The notes below the pieces were generated by a model, which was not told the DNA's origin, made no database searches, and worked only from the letters and a program-made list of their open reading frames with translations. From Haliotis asinina (Eukaryota; Mollusca; Gastropoda; Lepetellida; Haliotidae): 64,000 nucleotides of DNA. The DNA lies in the NCBI RefSeq assembly GCF_037392515.1, contig NC_090283.1, forward strand, positions 15,871,501-15,935,500, written 5' to 3'. This document shows positions 10,095 through 22,095 of the stretch, in pieces. Position 1 is the first letter of the stretch. Every line of letters starts with the position of its first letter. Position numbers and translations under genes: made by a program.

Positions 10095-12725
10095 CCGATC
10101 CAGTCTGTCAATCAAAGCTGGCGCATGCGTCGATTTCGGCCAATCAGCAGGCGGGGCGCGCATTGTGGATTTATCAGACTTATTTCCGGGGTCAAACGAA
10201 GCCTCCGAAGCGATGAGCTTCGAATTATGCCGTTCACACTCGCAATATCTATTATACATTGCTGCTGTTTGATGAGTACCTTCAACAAACCTTTTTGGTG
10301 TAGGCAAAAAGACTGAGATTGTTCAAGGAATGCGATAGGCCTCACCATCAGTTAATTGTCGGCACCGTCGTTCTGGAAACCTACGTCTGCTCGAAGTTGA
10401 GAATTTGCATGAATTTCCACACTTTCGCACATGTACAAAACCATTACCAAATGGATGACAACAACTAGAAGTTTAAGGATTCGCAAGTGTCATAAACACG
10501 GATATTTTTTGTGGCTACAAATTGTTTTTGCTTATCGTTTTAGTCAGTACTGGGCATTGGTTTGGTTAGACAATAAAGCTGAAACGAGATGGGCGAGAAC
10601 GCCGTGACACAATGTAAACAAATCTGATAGCGATCTGATTTCGGTTAAGGACGACCAACATGACAAAACTTGTTACATTAAAAAACAATGTGATAATATG
10701 GTTGCCTTCGATCTTAAATATTCTTAAATCTGTCACACATTTTATGATGTTGTCAAGTTTTCAAAAGCACATTCTGAAGGGCTACTGTGCAGTACACTAT
10801 CTGTTAATAGCGCAAAATATTTGAAGAGTAATATTTTTTATTCAAAGGAACAGTGTAAGCAGATGTTTATCACGCAATATCCAAAATATGAAAAGCATTT
10901 CAAATGCGTGTCTATAAAACCATGCCTTAAATATTTCGGAATTTCCATAAAGAGATGTGGATCGAGACGAAAAATATGCGAGAAGAATAGTCTGGTGACT
11001 TTCTGGAATATTTGGAAGGAATTAAACAAAATTGTATTTCGAAACTAAGAGAATATTATTTGTTTCTAATTTTTGTTACAATATATTTTTTTTCATGTAG
11101 GAGTGGTACATTGGTACACTTTAGGAATAATACAGTCAGTAAAACTGTCATTTTATTTACTTTAATGGAAATGATAGCAAGATATCTTTTTTAAAATCTT
11201 TCATCCTTTAGAAACGTAGAAAGGTAATAAAATAAATAGTAATATAGTCAATTTTAAGTATACCTAACTGAGTGACATATTCGATTCATGTGGTTTGAAA
11301 GCAGAATCAGGGATACTTAGACAAGACTAACAGATATGTCATGGCAGAGCAATAACTTGGCACTAGTTTCTTGGCTCCTTAGTAACTTAGTTTCTGCTTT
11401 AAGATGTTTTTTTTTTTTAAAAAATAATATATTTGCTAATAAGATTAGTCTGAAAGTGATTACTCGTATCGCTAATCATATAAAAGCTACTTCAACATCC
11501 AGAGAGTTTGAAAAACAAGACAACAACAAATGCTACGTTTTGGCCACACCCTGGTCAGGCATTATTCGGTCTTGTAACAGAATAACGTACAAAATCACAG
11601 TTGACTATTCATGTATATTGAAACACACATTTAACACAGATTTGATGTGATGCTTCTTAGAAATCACCCGCTTCTGAGGAGGTTACCAATGTTTCATGAC
11701 AGAGCCAAAATGGTGTTTATTAAGATGGATTCTGTTCAGGGATTTTATTGTTTCTGAAAGATGGGTCAGTGTACAGGTGCAGAGTGTATCTTGGATCTTC
11801 AGTGTTATGGTGGTGTTATGTACCTGAACATAAAAGCTAGCAGTTCATGAAGTCCAGTATTGTGAAAGTTTGTAAATTAGGATTTGAAGAGGGAAATATT
11901 ATAGAGATTTACTGAAGATTAGCTGCTGAATATTTGCTTCTGACTATGTTTCTACTAGTATGGAAATATTTTTCTGGTTTGTTACTCGAAGGTATAAACC
12001 CATGATTTCACATAGTTGATTGAACTAAATTTGAACATCGGATAAGAGGTCGAACTGAAGGTTCCTCGCGCAGTGTTGACAATCTATTTATAGATACCGA
12101 AACGATCTGCAACTTGAACATGTGGTTGTGATCCCGGTTATTATAGAATTACGATGGGAGTCTAGAGCTAAAAAACAAATAACACACTTCAGTTTCACTT
12201 CCCTGCTAGTATCTTAGAAATGCCAGATATATTAATTATTTCGACAAAAAATACGCTTCCAACACGCAGCCGCTGACCGAGACGATTTTTCATCGGTCAT
12301 ATAACTCATTTTCACTCGCTAATTACTGTGTGTCAAATAAGATATATTAAAAATAAAATACGTAAAACTTTCCCTTTTAAATATCATTCACAAACGACGG
12401 ATACCAAAGTACCACAAGCAAAATTCATCAACACCGTTCTCAATGTACATACGTTTCACCGGCGGTGACGCCATTGTCAGAGGTTGTCCCCCAAAACGTC
12501 AAAAAACGGAGTAATAAATGAGGAATATCCGACACATGTGATATTGTAGGAAACGGTTCGTGTCACGAATTTGGGACATTTGTTTGCAAATAATGTCATT
12601 TGTATCTACAATGAGGTGAAATAGTACTTAACGGTGTACGATGTTGATTTCGCTCATACGACGACGTACATGCGCATGCGTGTGTAAGTGTGGCTGCTTG
12701 TACTAGCCCATACTAAAGCTGGTAT
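10095..12725. other. Non-coding stretch
   Basis: Frames of up to 104 codons occur (for example 11336-11650) but have low-complexity composition and no domain. A GC-richer patch at 10120-10210 stands out. No gene or recognised repeat. Confidence 0.45.
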
Positions 12726-12729
12726 TACA

Positions 12730-12945
12730 GTGCCAGCTCACTGAGATACCATGTCGCAGTTAAGCAATGATACCCCACTCAGACACATCATACTGATTCC
12801 TGATCAGTCCTTGATGTATCCATCGATAGGCAGGGAACAATAAGTACCATATTTTAACGTCTTTGGGTATGAAGCTGCCGGGATCGAACCCGCGAATTCC
12901 AACTCTCCAGGCGGACATGCTAACCAGAACACCATGGACCAACCA
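12730..12945 (-). mobile_element. tRNA-derived SINE, antisense, second type
   Basis: On the minus strand a tRNA-like head reads box A-like TGGTTAGCATG, then CGGGTTCGATCCCGGC as box B, at about 12870-12940. The body continues to about 12730. It lacks the ACTC tail of SINE-B, so it looks like a separate tRNA-derived family. Confidence 0.6.
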
Positions 12946-13799
12946 ACACTGAAAGCCATAATCCTTTCTACAGCCACAACAAATACGTCACTTTTACAAA
13001 TACCACTGCAGCAGGATTGTGTCAGTTTAATAATATATCAATTTCAATCAGCTGCAGTGTCTAGAGTCAATGCTGACCGATTTGGAGCAAAGGAAAGCTA
13101 ATGGTGTTCCCAAAATCACCCATTCTGTCACATCACCTTGGCGATTTTCGTCTTAGTCTAGATCTGCACAGTGACATTTTTTCATGTCTGGAACACTGAA
13201 ATTACCATTGCCATCGTAATTAACTTGTCAGTGATACAAAGTACATGTGAGTACATGAAATTTAATGATTTTGTGGGTACCAATTGCATGTCACACTTAA
13301 GTGCTAGCCATTTTTGCAAGTTGGAAACATCTAATTCAAACATACATTGTATGATGAACCAAGACAACTGGCATAACCTTTATTACCGAAAATACTGTAC
13401 AGTAACATGTTCAACCAAATCCATTACAACAACATATAAACACATACTACACAATATAATGACATAATTCAGGACCCTTCTCAAGGAAAATGAGGTGGTT
13501 GTACAGACATTTTACACCTTTATGCACATAAATGGACACATGATTTTGATGCAAGTGACTAATTGTCACTTGCCCACTATTTCACCTATTTTGGGTCACC
13601 AACAATAGCTGGCTATGAAACAAATTCATGAAAAATGTCTAAAGGAGAATATTTTGTCACTTTCCACGGACTATACACAATATTGGATAACTTATACAAT
13701 AGTTTCAAGACACCATTCATATACAGCAGCACATAAAGCCAAAATAATATGAACATTAAAGATTTCAGTTGAAATTTGACTGATGTTGTTCCAGTGTCT
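12946..13799. other. Non-coding stretch
   Basis: No coding motif. It could be part of a long 3' untranslated region of the minus-strand zinc-finger gene, but nothing in the sequence proves it. Confidence 0.4.
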
Positions 13800-14066
13800 G
13801 AACCTCATGAAGGTCCCAGGGTAAAATGGGCCTTCAGCAACCCATGCTTGCCACAAAAGGCGACTATGCTTGTCGTAAGAGGCGACTAACGGGATTGGGT
13901 GGTCAGGCTTGCTGAATTGGTTGACACATGTCATCGTTTCCCAATTGCGCAGATCGATGCTCATGTTGTTGATCACTGGATTGTCTGGTCCAGACTCGAT
14001 TATTTACAGACTGCCGCCATATAGCTGGAATATTGCTGAGTGCGGGGTAAAACTAAACTCCCTCAC
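13800..14066 (+). mobile_element. SINE-A, near full-length copy
   Basis: All landmark blocks of the 7300 copy are present in order with few changes. The tail ends GTAAAACTAAACTCCCTCACTC. It lies opposite in orientation to the neighbouring zinc-finger gene. Confidence 0.85.
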
Positions 14067-14849
14067 TCTGAACCTCAATGAAATGATAATGAAAGAATGG
14101 ACAATGACTAAAACAAAATGTGAGCAACTGTTAACAAACCAATTCTGGACAAGCAGATGACAGGTAAAAAGTGCCAAAAGATATTCTGAAAATATTGATG
14201 TTGTCAATATTGATATATCAAACATACTTTCACAACAATGATGGATTTCACATCTTTTTGAAATGTCATAAAAAAACATGAAATCTAGCTACAGGCCTTT
14301 TAAGTGATTTTAAGACAAACATACAATTAATTGCACAATAATTACCAAAGATAGTAGCCCTACACTCTTTTCATCTCAAGGTTTAATGACATACAAAAGT
14401 AGAATATTTTTAATGTGCAGTGACCAAACTATCAATGTTATAATTAAGAACCTATAAGGTGACTACTGTCAGTCAGATGAAGCAAGACAGTCATTAAATG
14501 ATTAAAATGCTGAATATTTCAAAACACAGAAAGTTAAAATCTTATCTACAGGATTGCACTGTTTTAAATTCTAACACACTAACCAACAGCAGAATACTGT
14601 CAAAAGAAACAGACAAGATATACATACATACTGTCAATATAACATGTATATTTCAAACTACATTTATCCACACAGTCGTCAAATCGCAGTTAGAACTAAG
14701 CTAAAACCATAAACACATTAAATCAAGGTCGCATATACAAGTTTTAGAGTCATCATTCCATTTTCTACAAAGCAAAACACTGATAACTCAAAACACAAGA
14801 CATGGTGTCCTTCTCAGGGCGCATAAAAAATTAGAGCAGACTTTTGTCT

Positions 14850-15020
14850 AATTTTGAAAAATTAGAGCAAACTTTTAGGAAAACAACTGCTTTACTATGA
14901 GAGTGTGGCGTTTTGATACAGATTGTTGTACTGTTTGTCATTCCTGCTTGATCTGTATCAAAAAGTCGCACTCTTGTAATAAAGAAGTTGTTACCTAAAA
15001 CGTTTGTCAATTTTGACATA
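14850..15020. repeat. Foldback (palindromic MITE-like) element
   Basis: Arms at 14877-14923 and 14951-14996 are complementary with a few mismatches, and weaker pairing extends to about 14850 and 15020. Read inward the right arm is aacaacttctttattac then a GCGACTTTTTGATACAGAT block. It has the same terminus as elements near 26.45 and 56.2 kb but a different stem. Confidence 0.75.
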
Positions 15021-15394
15021 AATCTGCTGAAATTTTTTATGCTTCACATTTCACAAGGCTTGGCAATTTTGTTCTTCCCAGCTTCTAATATGCCACTCAC
15101 AAGTCAAATTTATGTTGTTAAACAGGACTTACATGCATGTCAATGCCAACATGACTCCTTTCTCTCACAAACCTTACTTGCAGTCATATGAAACTATAGA
15201 ATATGTCCTTTGCACTCTAAGTACAATAGGAAATGTATGGAATAATGTGCACATTGTGATGGTGTATTTACCTTGCACACTATCCCCTTTAGAACAGGAA
15301 CAAACACCAATCGGCATCGACAATGCGATGTTGCTTCTTGTGTGAATATCCTCTGTACCACACATAATCAAGAACTATGGATCATCACAAGCTA

Positions 15395-16175
15395 GACTTA
15401 TACAATACGATGTTGATTCTATTGAGGGTATCTGCATTACAACACATCCCCAAGAAATAATATTCTTCACAAGTCTAGCTGCTATAATATGATCTTCATT
15501 GTAGCTTTAACATATTGAACATCACCTAAGTGACACATTGAACAGAACTAAGGCTTCATCAAGGTATGGCACATACAAAATAATGCTTGCTCTAGCTTGA
15601 GTATTGCCTAAGTAATAAATCCCACTGGACTAATGTTCAACACAGGCTAAACGTTTACAAAACCACTGTTGTTCTGACTTTATCTCATAAACATGATAAA
15701 GGAACACATCCCGCATAACTAATGCTCCTCGAAGCCTGGGTATATACAAGATATTGGTTCTATGTATAGGATGTTTCTAAGCAACATCCACCAAGAATTA
15801 ATGGGCATCTACATCATGACGTTGGTTCCAGCTGAAGAACCTTCTGTACAACACATTCTCAGGACTAACATTCTTCTCAAGCATTAAGGAATATACAACA
15901 TGACGCTGGTTCCTGAATATTTCATGCAATCCAAGAACATGAAATGATGTTCAATCTCAGTCAACCCTCAGAAACAGAACACATGCTAACACTGAAAACA
16001 CAACAAGTACAATTCAGGCTCCCCTGCAAGAACTAACTGACCACTTACTTGAGGTAATTACAGCGGAGTGTTAGTGACAGGGCATCTTGTGTATCACCAC
16101 CCTAACTAACAGACCTCTTATTTGAGGTAGTTACAACAGACTGTTAGTAACAATGTAATTTCTAAATCATCAACG
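15395..16175. repeat. Degenerate tandem repeats downstream of zinc-finger gene
   Basis: Weak units of roughly 80-110 bp sharing ACGATGTTGATTC / GACGTTGGTTCC / GACGCTGGTTCC run from about 15398 to 15960. A better-kept pair shares TTGAGGTA(A/G)TTACA..GTTAGT at 16045-16095 and 16110-16160. Probably part of the 3' UTR or flank of the minus-strand gene. Confidence 0.45.
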
Positions 16176-16278
16176 TCACACATTCGCAGAATCCTTACTT
16201 GCGACATTGTTTTCAGATATGGTGCATGTACTCATTCTAATGCTACGTGTCTTCCCCCTTTAAGCTACATCAAGCTGT

Positions 16279-17897
16279 TTAATCAGCATCCAGAGGCTCA
16301 GCTACATCTGTATCAGCTTTAAAGTTGGGCATGCTTTGGGATTCTTTATCCTTATGAACCTGCATTCGATGGTGATGCAACTCCTTGGGATGGTAGAACA
16401 CACACACACAGTCTTCACACTTGTAGGGGTTCGCACCTGTATGAACCTGATCTCTATGATAATCCCGCTCCTGGCATGAATTAAAAGCATCACCACAGTG
16501 ACTGCACTTGTAAGGGGTCTCACTGGAGTGAACTTCAGCTCTGTGAGACCGTAATTGGTGGGGATAGGAAAATGCCTCACTGCAGTAATTGCACTTATAA
16601 AGCATCTCTCCAGTGTGCACCCTGGCCCTGTGGTGCTTCAGCTGTTGGGCATAAACAAAAGCTTCATTGCATTCTGGACACTTGTGCAGCTTCTCACCAG
16701 TGTGGTATTTCGCTTTGTGATACTTTAAGTGCTCCTTTTGTTTGAAATCACTGCCACACTCACTGCATTTGTGCGGTCTCTCCCCAGTGTGAAGTCGTCG
16801 ATGCCGTTGCAGGGAACAGCTTAGGGAGAAACGACGGGAACAGAACTCACATTGGTATGGCTGTTCCTTTGTGTGAGTCCGTTCGTGTGTTGTTCTGTGG
16901 CTGCTCACTGCAAATCTCAAGTCACAATATCGACATCCATACGGCCGCTCTCCCGAGTGGAGCCTCTCATGAGTCTGCAGGGAACTTCTAGAATTGAATC
17001 CATTCCCACAAGTTCCACATTTGTATGGACGCGTGTTGGTATGAATGAGCAAATGCTTTTTCAGGACTGACTTTGCAGAGAAGCTTTTGTTACAGATTGG
17101 ACATACTGGGCTTGAAAGCAACAACGTTTTCAGATCACATTTTGAAAAGTCTACAGAAACATCAGATGTTGTGCTGTCAACAGGTGCTTTTGGATCCATC
17201 TGCTGATCTGATTTGGAACTACTCGAAGATGTTTCTGCAAAGAAATTATTCATCCCTTGCTTTGGAGCCAGTTGGTGGCTTTCAAGAGAGGAACTTTTCT
17301 TCGCGCGATCTTTTGTGCAGTGTGTATCTGTTTCTTGTCCCCCTTCAGCTGTATACACATTCTGTATACCTAAGGATTTATATAAAGTTTTCACATCTAT
17401 CATGTCTGTATCTGGCAAAGCTACAACGCCTGGAGCAAGACTTTGCACATACGGATATCCTGGTACCTGAGGCATTGCAATTTTTCTCATATCAGCAGCA
17501 TCTGAAGACTCTTGGATGATCATAGGCTTGTGTCCCACATCTTCGGAACCACTCTCTTCATCTCTTACCGCGTAACTCCTTGAGTCTGTACGTGCTGGAA
17601 AAATGTTGCCAGTATTTGGTAAACATTTTGAATCTTCACTTGAAGTAGAGCTGTGTGGGGTCTCAGGAGACAGGACAGAACATACTGCTCCACCATGTTG
17701 AGAGGATGAAGCACCTTCACACACACTGTTCTTGCCATTGGAAGTAGGTAGCTGTTCGCAAGGCTGCTTAAGATGGGTTTTGTTAGTGTAATCAATTGGT
17801 CCTAATGTGTCAGCATCTTCATTTTCACGTTTCAGTGTTGATACCTGTACGTCTTCTGCATTAAGTTCCTGTTTTCTACTTGATGGTTGCTCTTGTT
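16279..17897 (-). CDS. C2H2 zinc-finger protein, exon 2 (nine fingers)
   Basis: This is the main exon of a minus-strand gene. The first base follows an acceptor (ggtttcag, AG at 17898-17899) in phase 1, which matches the donor of exon 1 at 20987. The joined product is 598 residues. Residues about 60-320 are acidic and Ser-rich without a recognised domain. Nine C2H2 fingers follow at about residues 325-574. Fingers 1-4 have the classical H-x3-H spacing and linkers such as HTGERPHK. Fingers 5-9 have a four-residue H-x4-H spacing (for example HKAKYH), suggesting they arose by internal duplication. The likely role is sequence-specific DNA binding in the nucleus; the target is unknown. The TTG at 17905-17907 is inside the intron and is not the start. 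The stop is TAA at 16279-16281. Confidence 0.9.
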
Positions 17898-18550
17898 CTG
17901 AAACCAATGCAGCATACTGATTAGCTCATGAAGACTTTCTTTTCTCTTTGTAGGTCATTCAAACTCACTAAGTACTGTATCTAATTATACTTATAGCTAT
18001 CCTCGGTAGAAGCACAGACAAGTCATATCATAATAATAAGTTGTTATCCACTACATACAATGCCTTTATTGTTACCATGGTTACATACACCCAGCGATCA
18101 GGGGCATAAGTCACCATTAGGGAGAAAACCATGGGGTTACACAAGATTGTTGCTGAAAGGGTTGGAAAAGATCTCAATACTATCTAAATATAAAGCTTTC
18201 AAACATAACAGGTTTACACACAAAAACTGCCTTGCTACATGCCTGCCAATCTAAGTGCAGAAACGTATTTATGACTCTGAACTAGGTGCCTTTCACAAGT
18301 TTTAAACAAGGACAAAAGCATTATTTTGTTCAAAATTTGTCCTCAATGGTTCCTACTTGTACAACTAAATTCATGACATAAAAACACAGCTTTTGATGAC
18401 ACAAGTAAGCTAAGGACAAAAGTCTTGCTTGTATACGTCCTTAATATCAAAGAAATCTGGCCCCGAAAAAAGAGCAAATGTTATTAAATAACTTTTTACA
18501 GTTTTAAAGATTTTTGCTGCATTTTAGGGATAAATATAGAGCTGAGCAGT

Positions 18551-18632
18551 AAGTGAGTGAGTTTAGTTTTATGCTACATTCAGCAATATTCCACATATAG
18601 CCGTAGCAATATGTCCAGAGAGTGGTGTGAAG
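18551..18632 (-). mobile_element. SINE tail fragment, antisense
   Basis: gtgagtgagtttagttttat followed by GCAATATTCCA is the reverse complement of the shared SINE 3' end. It lies in the intron of the minus-strand zinc-finger gene, so it is in sense orientation to that transcript. Confidence 0.65.
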
Positions 18633-18755
18633 TACACACTGATTCTGCCTAATGTGTAATGGTTGGCATGTGATGAAAACATAAGGTCAAAATAGAAACA
18701 GAAGGCTGTGTACTGATCTCTATCTCCTAGGGCAAGTTCAAACAAAAATAACCCG
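18633..18755 (+). repeat. Intronic direct repeat, partner at 20278-20395
   Basis: Both copies share TACACACTGATTCTGCCTAA, GTTGGCATGTGA, AGAAGGC, TTCAAACAAAAATA and TGAAGATC in order. The copies are about 1.64 kb apart in one intron, so part of the intron was duplicated or the same unnamed repeat inserted twice. Confidence 0.7.
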
Positions 18756-19596
18756 TGAAGATCTGAACTGGAATTGACCTTCAGTAACCCATGTTGACCT
18801 TCAGTAACCCATGCTCATTGTATGAAGCTACTATGGGACTTGGAGGTCAGGCTGCTGACTTGGTTGACACATTGTATGAAGCTACTACGGGACCAGGAGG
18901 CCAGGCTGCTGACTTGGTTGACACATTGTATGAAGCTACTATGGGACTAGGAGGCCAGGCTGCTGACTTGGTTGACACATTGTATGGAGCTACTATGGGA
19001 CTTGGAGGCCTGGCTGCTGACTTGGTTGACACATTGTATGAAGCTACTACGGGACCAGGAGGTCAGGCTGCTGACTTGGTTGACACATTGTATGAAGCTA
19101 CTATGGGACCAGGAGGCCAGGTTGCTGACTTGGTTGACACATTGTATGGAGCTACTATGGGACTTGGAGGCCAGGCTGTTGACTTGGTTGACACATTGTA
19201 TGAAGCTACTATGGGACCAGGAGGTCAGGCTGCTGACTTGGTTGACACATTGTATGAAGCTACTATGGGACCAGGAGGCCAGGCTGCTGACTTGGTTGAC
19301 ACATTGTATGGAGCTACTATGGGACTTGGAGGCCAGGCTGTTGACTTGGTTGACACATTGTATGGAGCGACTATGGGATTTGGTGGCCAGGCTGCTGACT
19401 TGGTCGACACATTGTATGGAGCTACTATTGTACTTGGTGGCCAGGCTGCTGACTTGGTTGACACATTGTATGGCAATTGCATAGATGTTCAGGCTGTTGC
19501 TCATGATGTTGACCACTGGATTGTCTTGTCCAGACTGCATTATATTCTGACCACCACCACACATATACTGACCACAACACTAAACTCACTCACTCA
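18751..19596 (+). mobile_element. SINE-A expanded by an internal minisatellite
   Basis: The 5' piece of SINE-A (cccgtgaagatc, ccttcagtaacccatg, the latter duplicated) lies at 18751-18816. The 3' piece (gatgttcaggctgttgctcatg, GACCACTGGATTGTCT, CCAGACTGCATTA, ACTAAACTCACTCACTC) lies at 19470-19596. Between them the central segment of the same SINE has been multiplied twelve times. This shows the minisatellite was born inside the SINE. Confidence 0.85.
18817..19464 (+). repeat. 54-bp minisatellite, exactly 12 units
   Basis: Twelve units of 54 bp fill 648 bp without gaps. Each contains GGCTGCTGACTTGGTTGACA, a core SINE-A block. Because 54 is a multiple of 3, long frames stay open on both strands, but they are an artefact. 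Units 2-4, 5-7 and 8-10 show a repeating three-unit pattern (CCAGG, CCAGG or CTAGG, then the CTTGG unit starting TATGGAGC). That implies a 162-bp higher-order period grown by block duplication. Confidence 0.92.
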
Positions 19597-20277
19597 TACA
19601 AAAATACAGCTATTATAATTGCCCATTCTCAACATAAAATGTATTTACCTTGTAGTTTCAGAGCCAAACAATTAGAGATAGCATAAGTAAATAATTTACT
19701 TTGTGCACTGAATCAATTTAGATTCAAATTTAGCAAGCTGCATGTTAAAACAAAATTATGCAATGTTCTTCCCAGAGGAAGAAATGGTGGAAGAAAAGTT
19801 AAAAAATGTCTGTGATACTTTCTAAAGAGTCAAAAAGTAACAAATCCTGACAATGTTGGTCAATGCTTAATGACATTAGTGAAACACTTATCGGCAAATT
19901 GTCACAAGTTATACCACTGCATGGCATGTATAGATGCTTTGTCGTTAGTCTCATTTGTACAAAATAATGCGCAAGTTCAAAGTTTAATAGATTCTTTTAA
20001 GAAGTATTCTAAAATATCCGATTTCAGAGACAACTAGTAACATGTTGGGATATAGTCCCATTCATCAAATACAAACTTGTGTGAATTGTAACAGAATAAA
20101 TACCTACAACTTGAGTTTATTGAGGTATGTACTTAGATATATACCACAATTTGTTTTCATGTTTTTGACCAAATTTGTCTGCCATTTCGGTGTCTACCAA
20201 CAACACTCACTTATCCATTCCCTGAAATTATATTCCTGTCTGGATAAGGAGCACTGTGGCCAGAACATTGTGGGAAA

Positions 20278-20395
20278 TACACACTGATTCTGCCTAACGT
20301 GTAACAGTTGGCATGTGAAATGTAAAAATAGAAGCAGAAGGCCATTGATCCCTATCAAGTTAAAGGGTAGGTTCAAACAAAAATAGCTCATGAAG
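20278..20395 (+). repeat. Second copy of the intronic direct repeat
   Basis: Matches 18633-18755 as described there, with small deletions. Confidence 0.7.
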
Positions 20396-20414
20396 ATCAG
20401 GCTGATTTCCCATA

Positions 20415-20875
20415 TGGGTAAAATGTGTCAAGCCCATTTCTGTTGTCCCACACCATGGAGATATTTTGAATCTACGATGAATGAGCGTTCAGAAAATACT
20501 AAATGTAAGTTTCTGAAAAATATGCACACAGCAGAAATTCACTGTTGAATATCGCCAAAGTTTGCTCAAATTTTGCACATTTTTGTCAGTATTTGATTTA
20601 TAAGTCCTCTTTTTACATTTTCATTCATGTCATCCAATATCTTGAACATCTATCACTGACTGTAGCAAATTTTCATAAATAACACTTTTAGGCACGTTTA
20701 TGTAAGATAAGCAGAATCTCACCATCTGGCAGTCATGTGAATGAGTGACCTACTCTCAGGTAGTCACTTGTACATGTAACAGGAGACCATCTCGCATACA
20801 CATTACATCCTCTACGGATGATATTGCTGGAATATTGCTAAATATTTAGTGGCATAAAACGAAACTCACTCAGTC
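20415..20875 (+). mobile_element. Split SINE-B remnant
   Basis: A SINE-B body piece (ATGTGTCAAGCCCATTTCTG, GTCCCACACCATGG) at about 20415-20465 and a SINE tail (GATATTGCTGGAATATTGC to AAACTCACTCAG) at 20818-20873 are in the same orientation. They are separated by about 350 bp of unrelated AT-rich DNA. A later insertion into one SINE is the simplest reading; two separate fragments remain possible. Confidence 0.5.
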
Positions 20876-20986
20876 TGATACTTATTTACTGATATCATGA
20901 ATCCAGTCAGAATATCAAATGCATTATCATATTCTATACTGATCCAAGACTTTAGCATATCATGTGGCTGTTAATGGTATATTTAC

Positions 20987-21186
20987 CTGTATTTTTCTTC
21001 TCCTGCTCAACCTCAAGTCTTTCTTTCAGCTGATGGTAGATGAATCGAAGTCTTTTATAAGACTTCATCAATTTCTCCCTCCCTTTCCTCGTTTCAGCAA
21101 CCTTCCTGAACATTCCTTCCAGGTCGGCCATGTTCCATACATCCTGTTTTGGAGCCTTCTCCATGGCACTTTCAGAAGTCTCTCCG
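20987..21186 (-). CDS. C2H2 zinc-finger protein, exon 1 (coiled coil)
   Basis: Exon of the same minus-strand gene. The acceptor is gtgtgtgtgtttag (AG at 21187-21188) and the donor is ACAG|GTAAAT after 20987. The first ATG is at 21162-21164, giving 59 codons plus one base before the intron. The bases 21165-21186 would be 5' untranslated, unless an upstream coding exon exists. Residues about 13-59 (DLEGMFRKVAETRKGREKLM onward) form a charged heptad-like helix, a likely dimerisation coiled coil. It aligns with the first exon of the plus-strand paralogue at 32201. The promoter and any 5' exon were not found. Confidence 0.8.
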
Positions 21187-21661
21187 CTAAACACACACAC
21201 ACACAAAAAAAAGGTTACTATTTTGTTCATGTTAGATCTAATATCAAAGTTTTATCTTGTATGTCTGGATTCCAAAGTTTGGCCTGACAAGTAATCATCT
21301 GTCTTCTCGAACTTCTTTTAGTGGCACTTGAAGACGTTGGAGAGTCAGATAAGCGCAAACTTTATGGATGAACAACTTCATTATCCATGTAATTCGAAAT
21401 AGATTCTTGGTAACCGCTTGAAAACAATACAAGAGTTTGTATCAAAAGGCTGCATCACCCAAACAAAGAAGTCATTCATCCTTAAACATGTTAAAGCAGG
21501 TCCTTATGCTTCAGAAGTTAGTTTGTTATTCCATGTCAAAGTGTTCTATATTCCAGCTATATGATCTGTAAATCATGTGTAGTTGGTGGTACATGTGGAC
21601 CTGTCAGTGCAGTGATTAACATCATGAACATCTAACTTTGTCTTTGGTATGTGGTAAAATC

Positions 21662-21948
21662 CTACAGACCCGTGAAGATCCCAGGGTAGAACAGGCCTTC
21701 AGCAACCCATGCTTGCCATAAAAGGCAACTATGCTTGTCGTAAGAGGCGACTAATGGGATCGGGTGGTCAGGCCTTGGTTGACACGTCATCGGTTCCCAA
21801 ATGCGCACATCAATGCTCATGTTATTGATCACTGGATTGTCTGGTCCAGACTCGATTATTTGCAGACCACCGCCATATAGCTGGAATATTGCTGAGTGTG
21901 GTGTAAAACTAAACTAACTCACACACTCACTCACTCACAAAAATCCTA
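21662..21948 (+). mobile_element. SINE-A, near full-length copy
   Basis: Starts gacccgtgaagatcccaggg and ends in CTCACACACTCACTCACTC. All landmarks are present, with a small deletion around GGCCTTGGTTGACAC. It lies just upstream of exon 1 of the minus-strand zinc-finger gene. Confidence 0.85.
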
Positions 21949-21954
21949 CAGCCT

Positions 21955-22095
21955 AGTCCGTAAACCAGGCGAAATCATGATGCTCATGATGTTGATCACT
22001 CGATTTTCTGTCCTTGACTTGATAATTTACCAACAGTCAACATACAAATGGAATACTGCTGAGTGCTGCCTTAAACAAACACCAAACCAAACCCA
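21955..22095 (+). mobile_element. SINE-A 3' fragment
   Basis: A second, decayed right half directly after the previous copy: GATGCTCATGATGTTGATCACT, CTTGATAATTTACC and GGAATACTGCTGAGTGC, ending in AAACAAACACCAAACC instead of the ACTC tail. Confidence 0.65.

Noticed and set aside
11336..11650. 104-codon frame
   Set aside because: No domain, AT-driven composition with a poly-T run, no splice or transcript context.
17073..17519. 148-codon plus-strand frame
   Set aside because: Shadow of the minus-strand zinc-finger exon.
18791..19618. 275-codon open frame made of 18-residue repeats
   Set aside because: It is the 54-bp minisatellite read through; a unit divisible by 3 keeps several frames open on both strands, and the array derives from a SINE.
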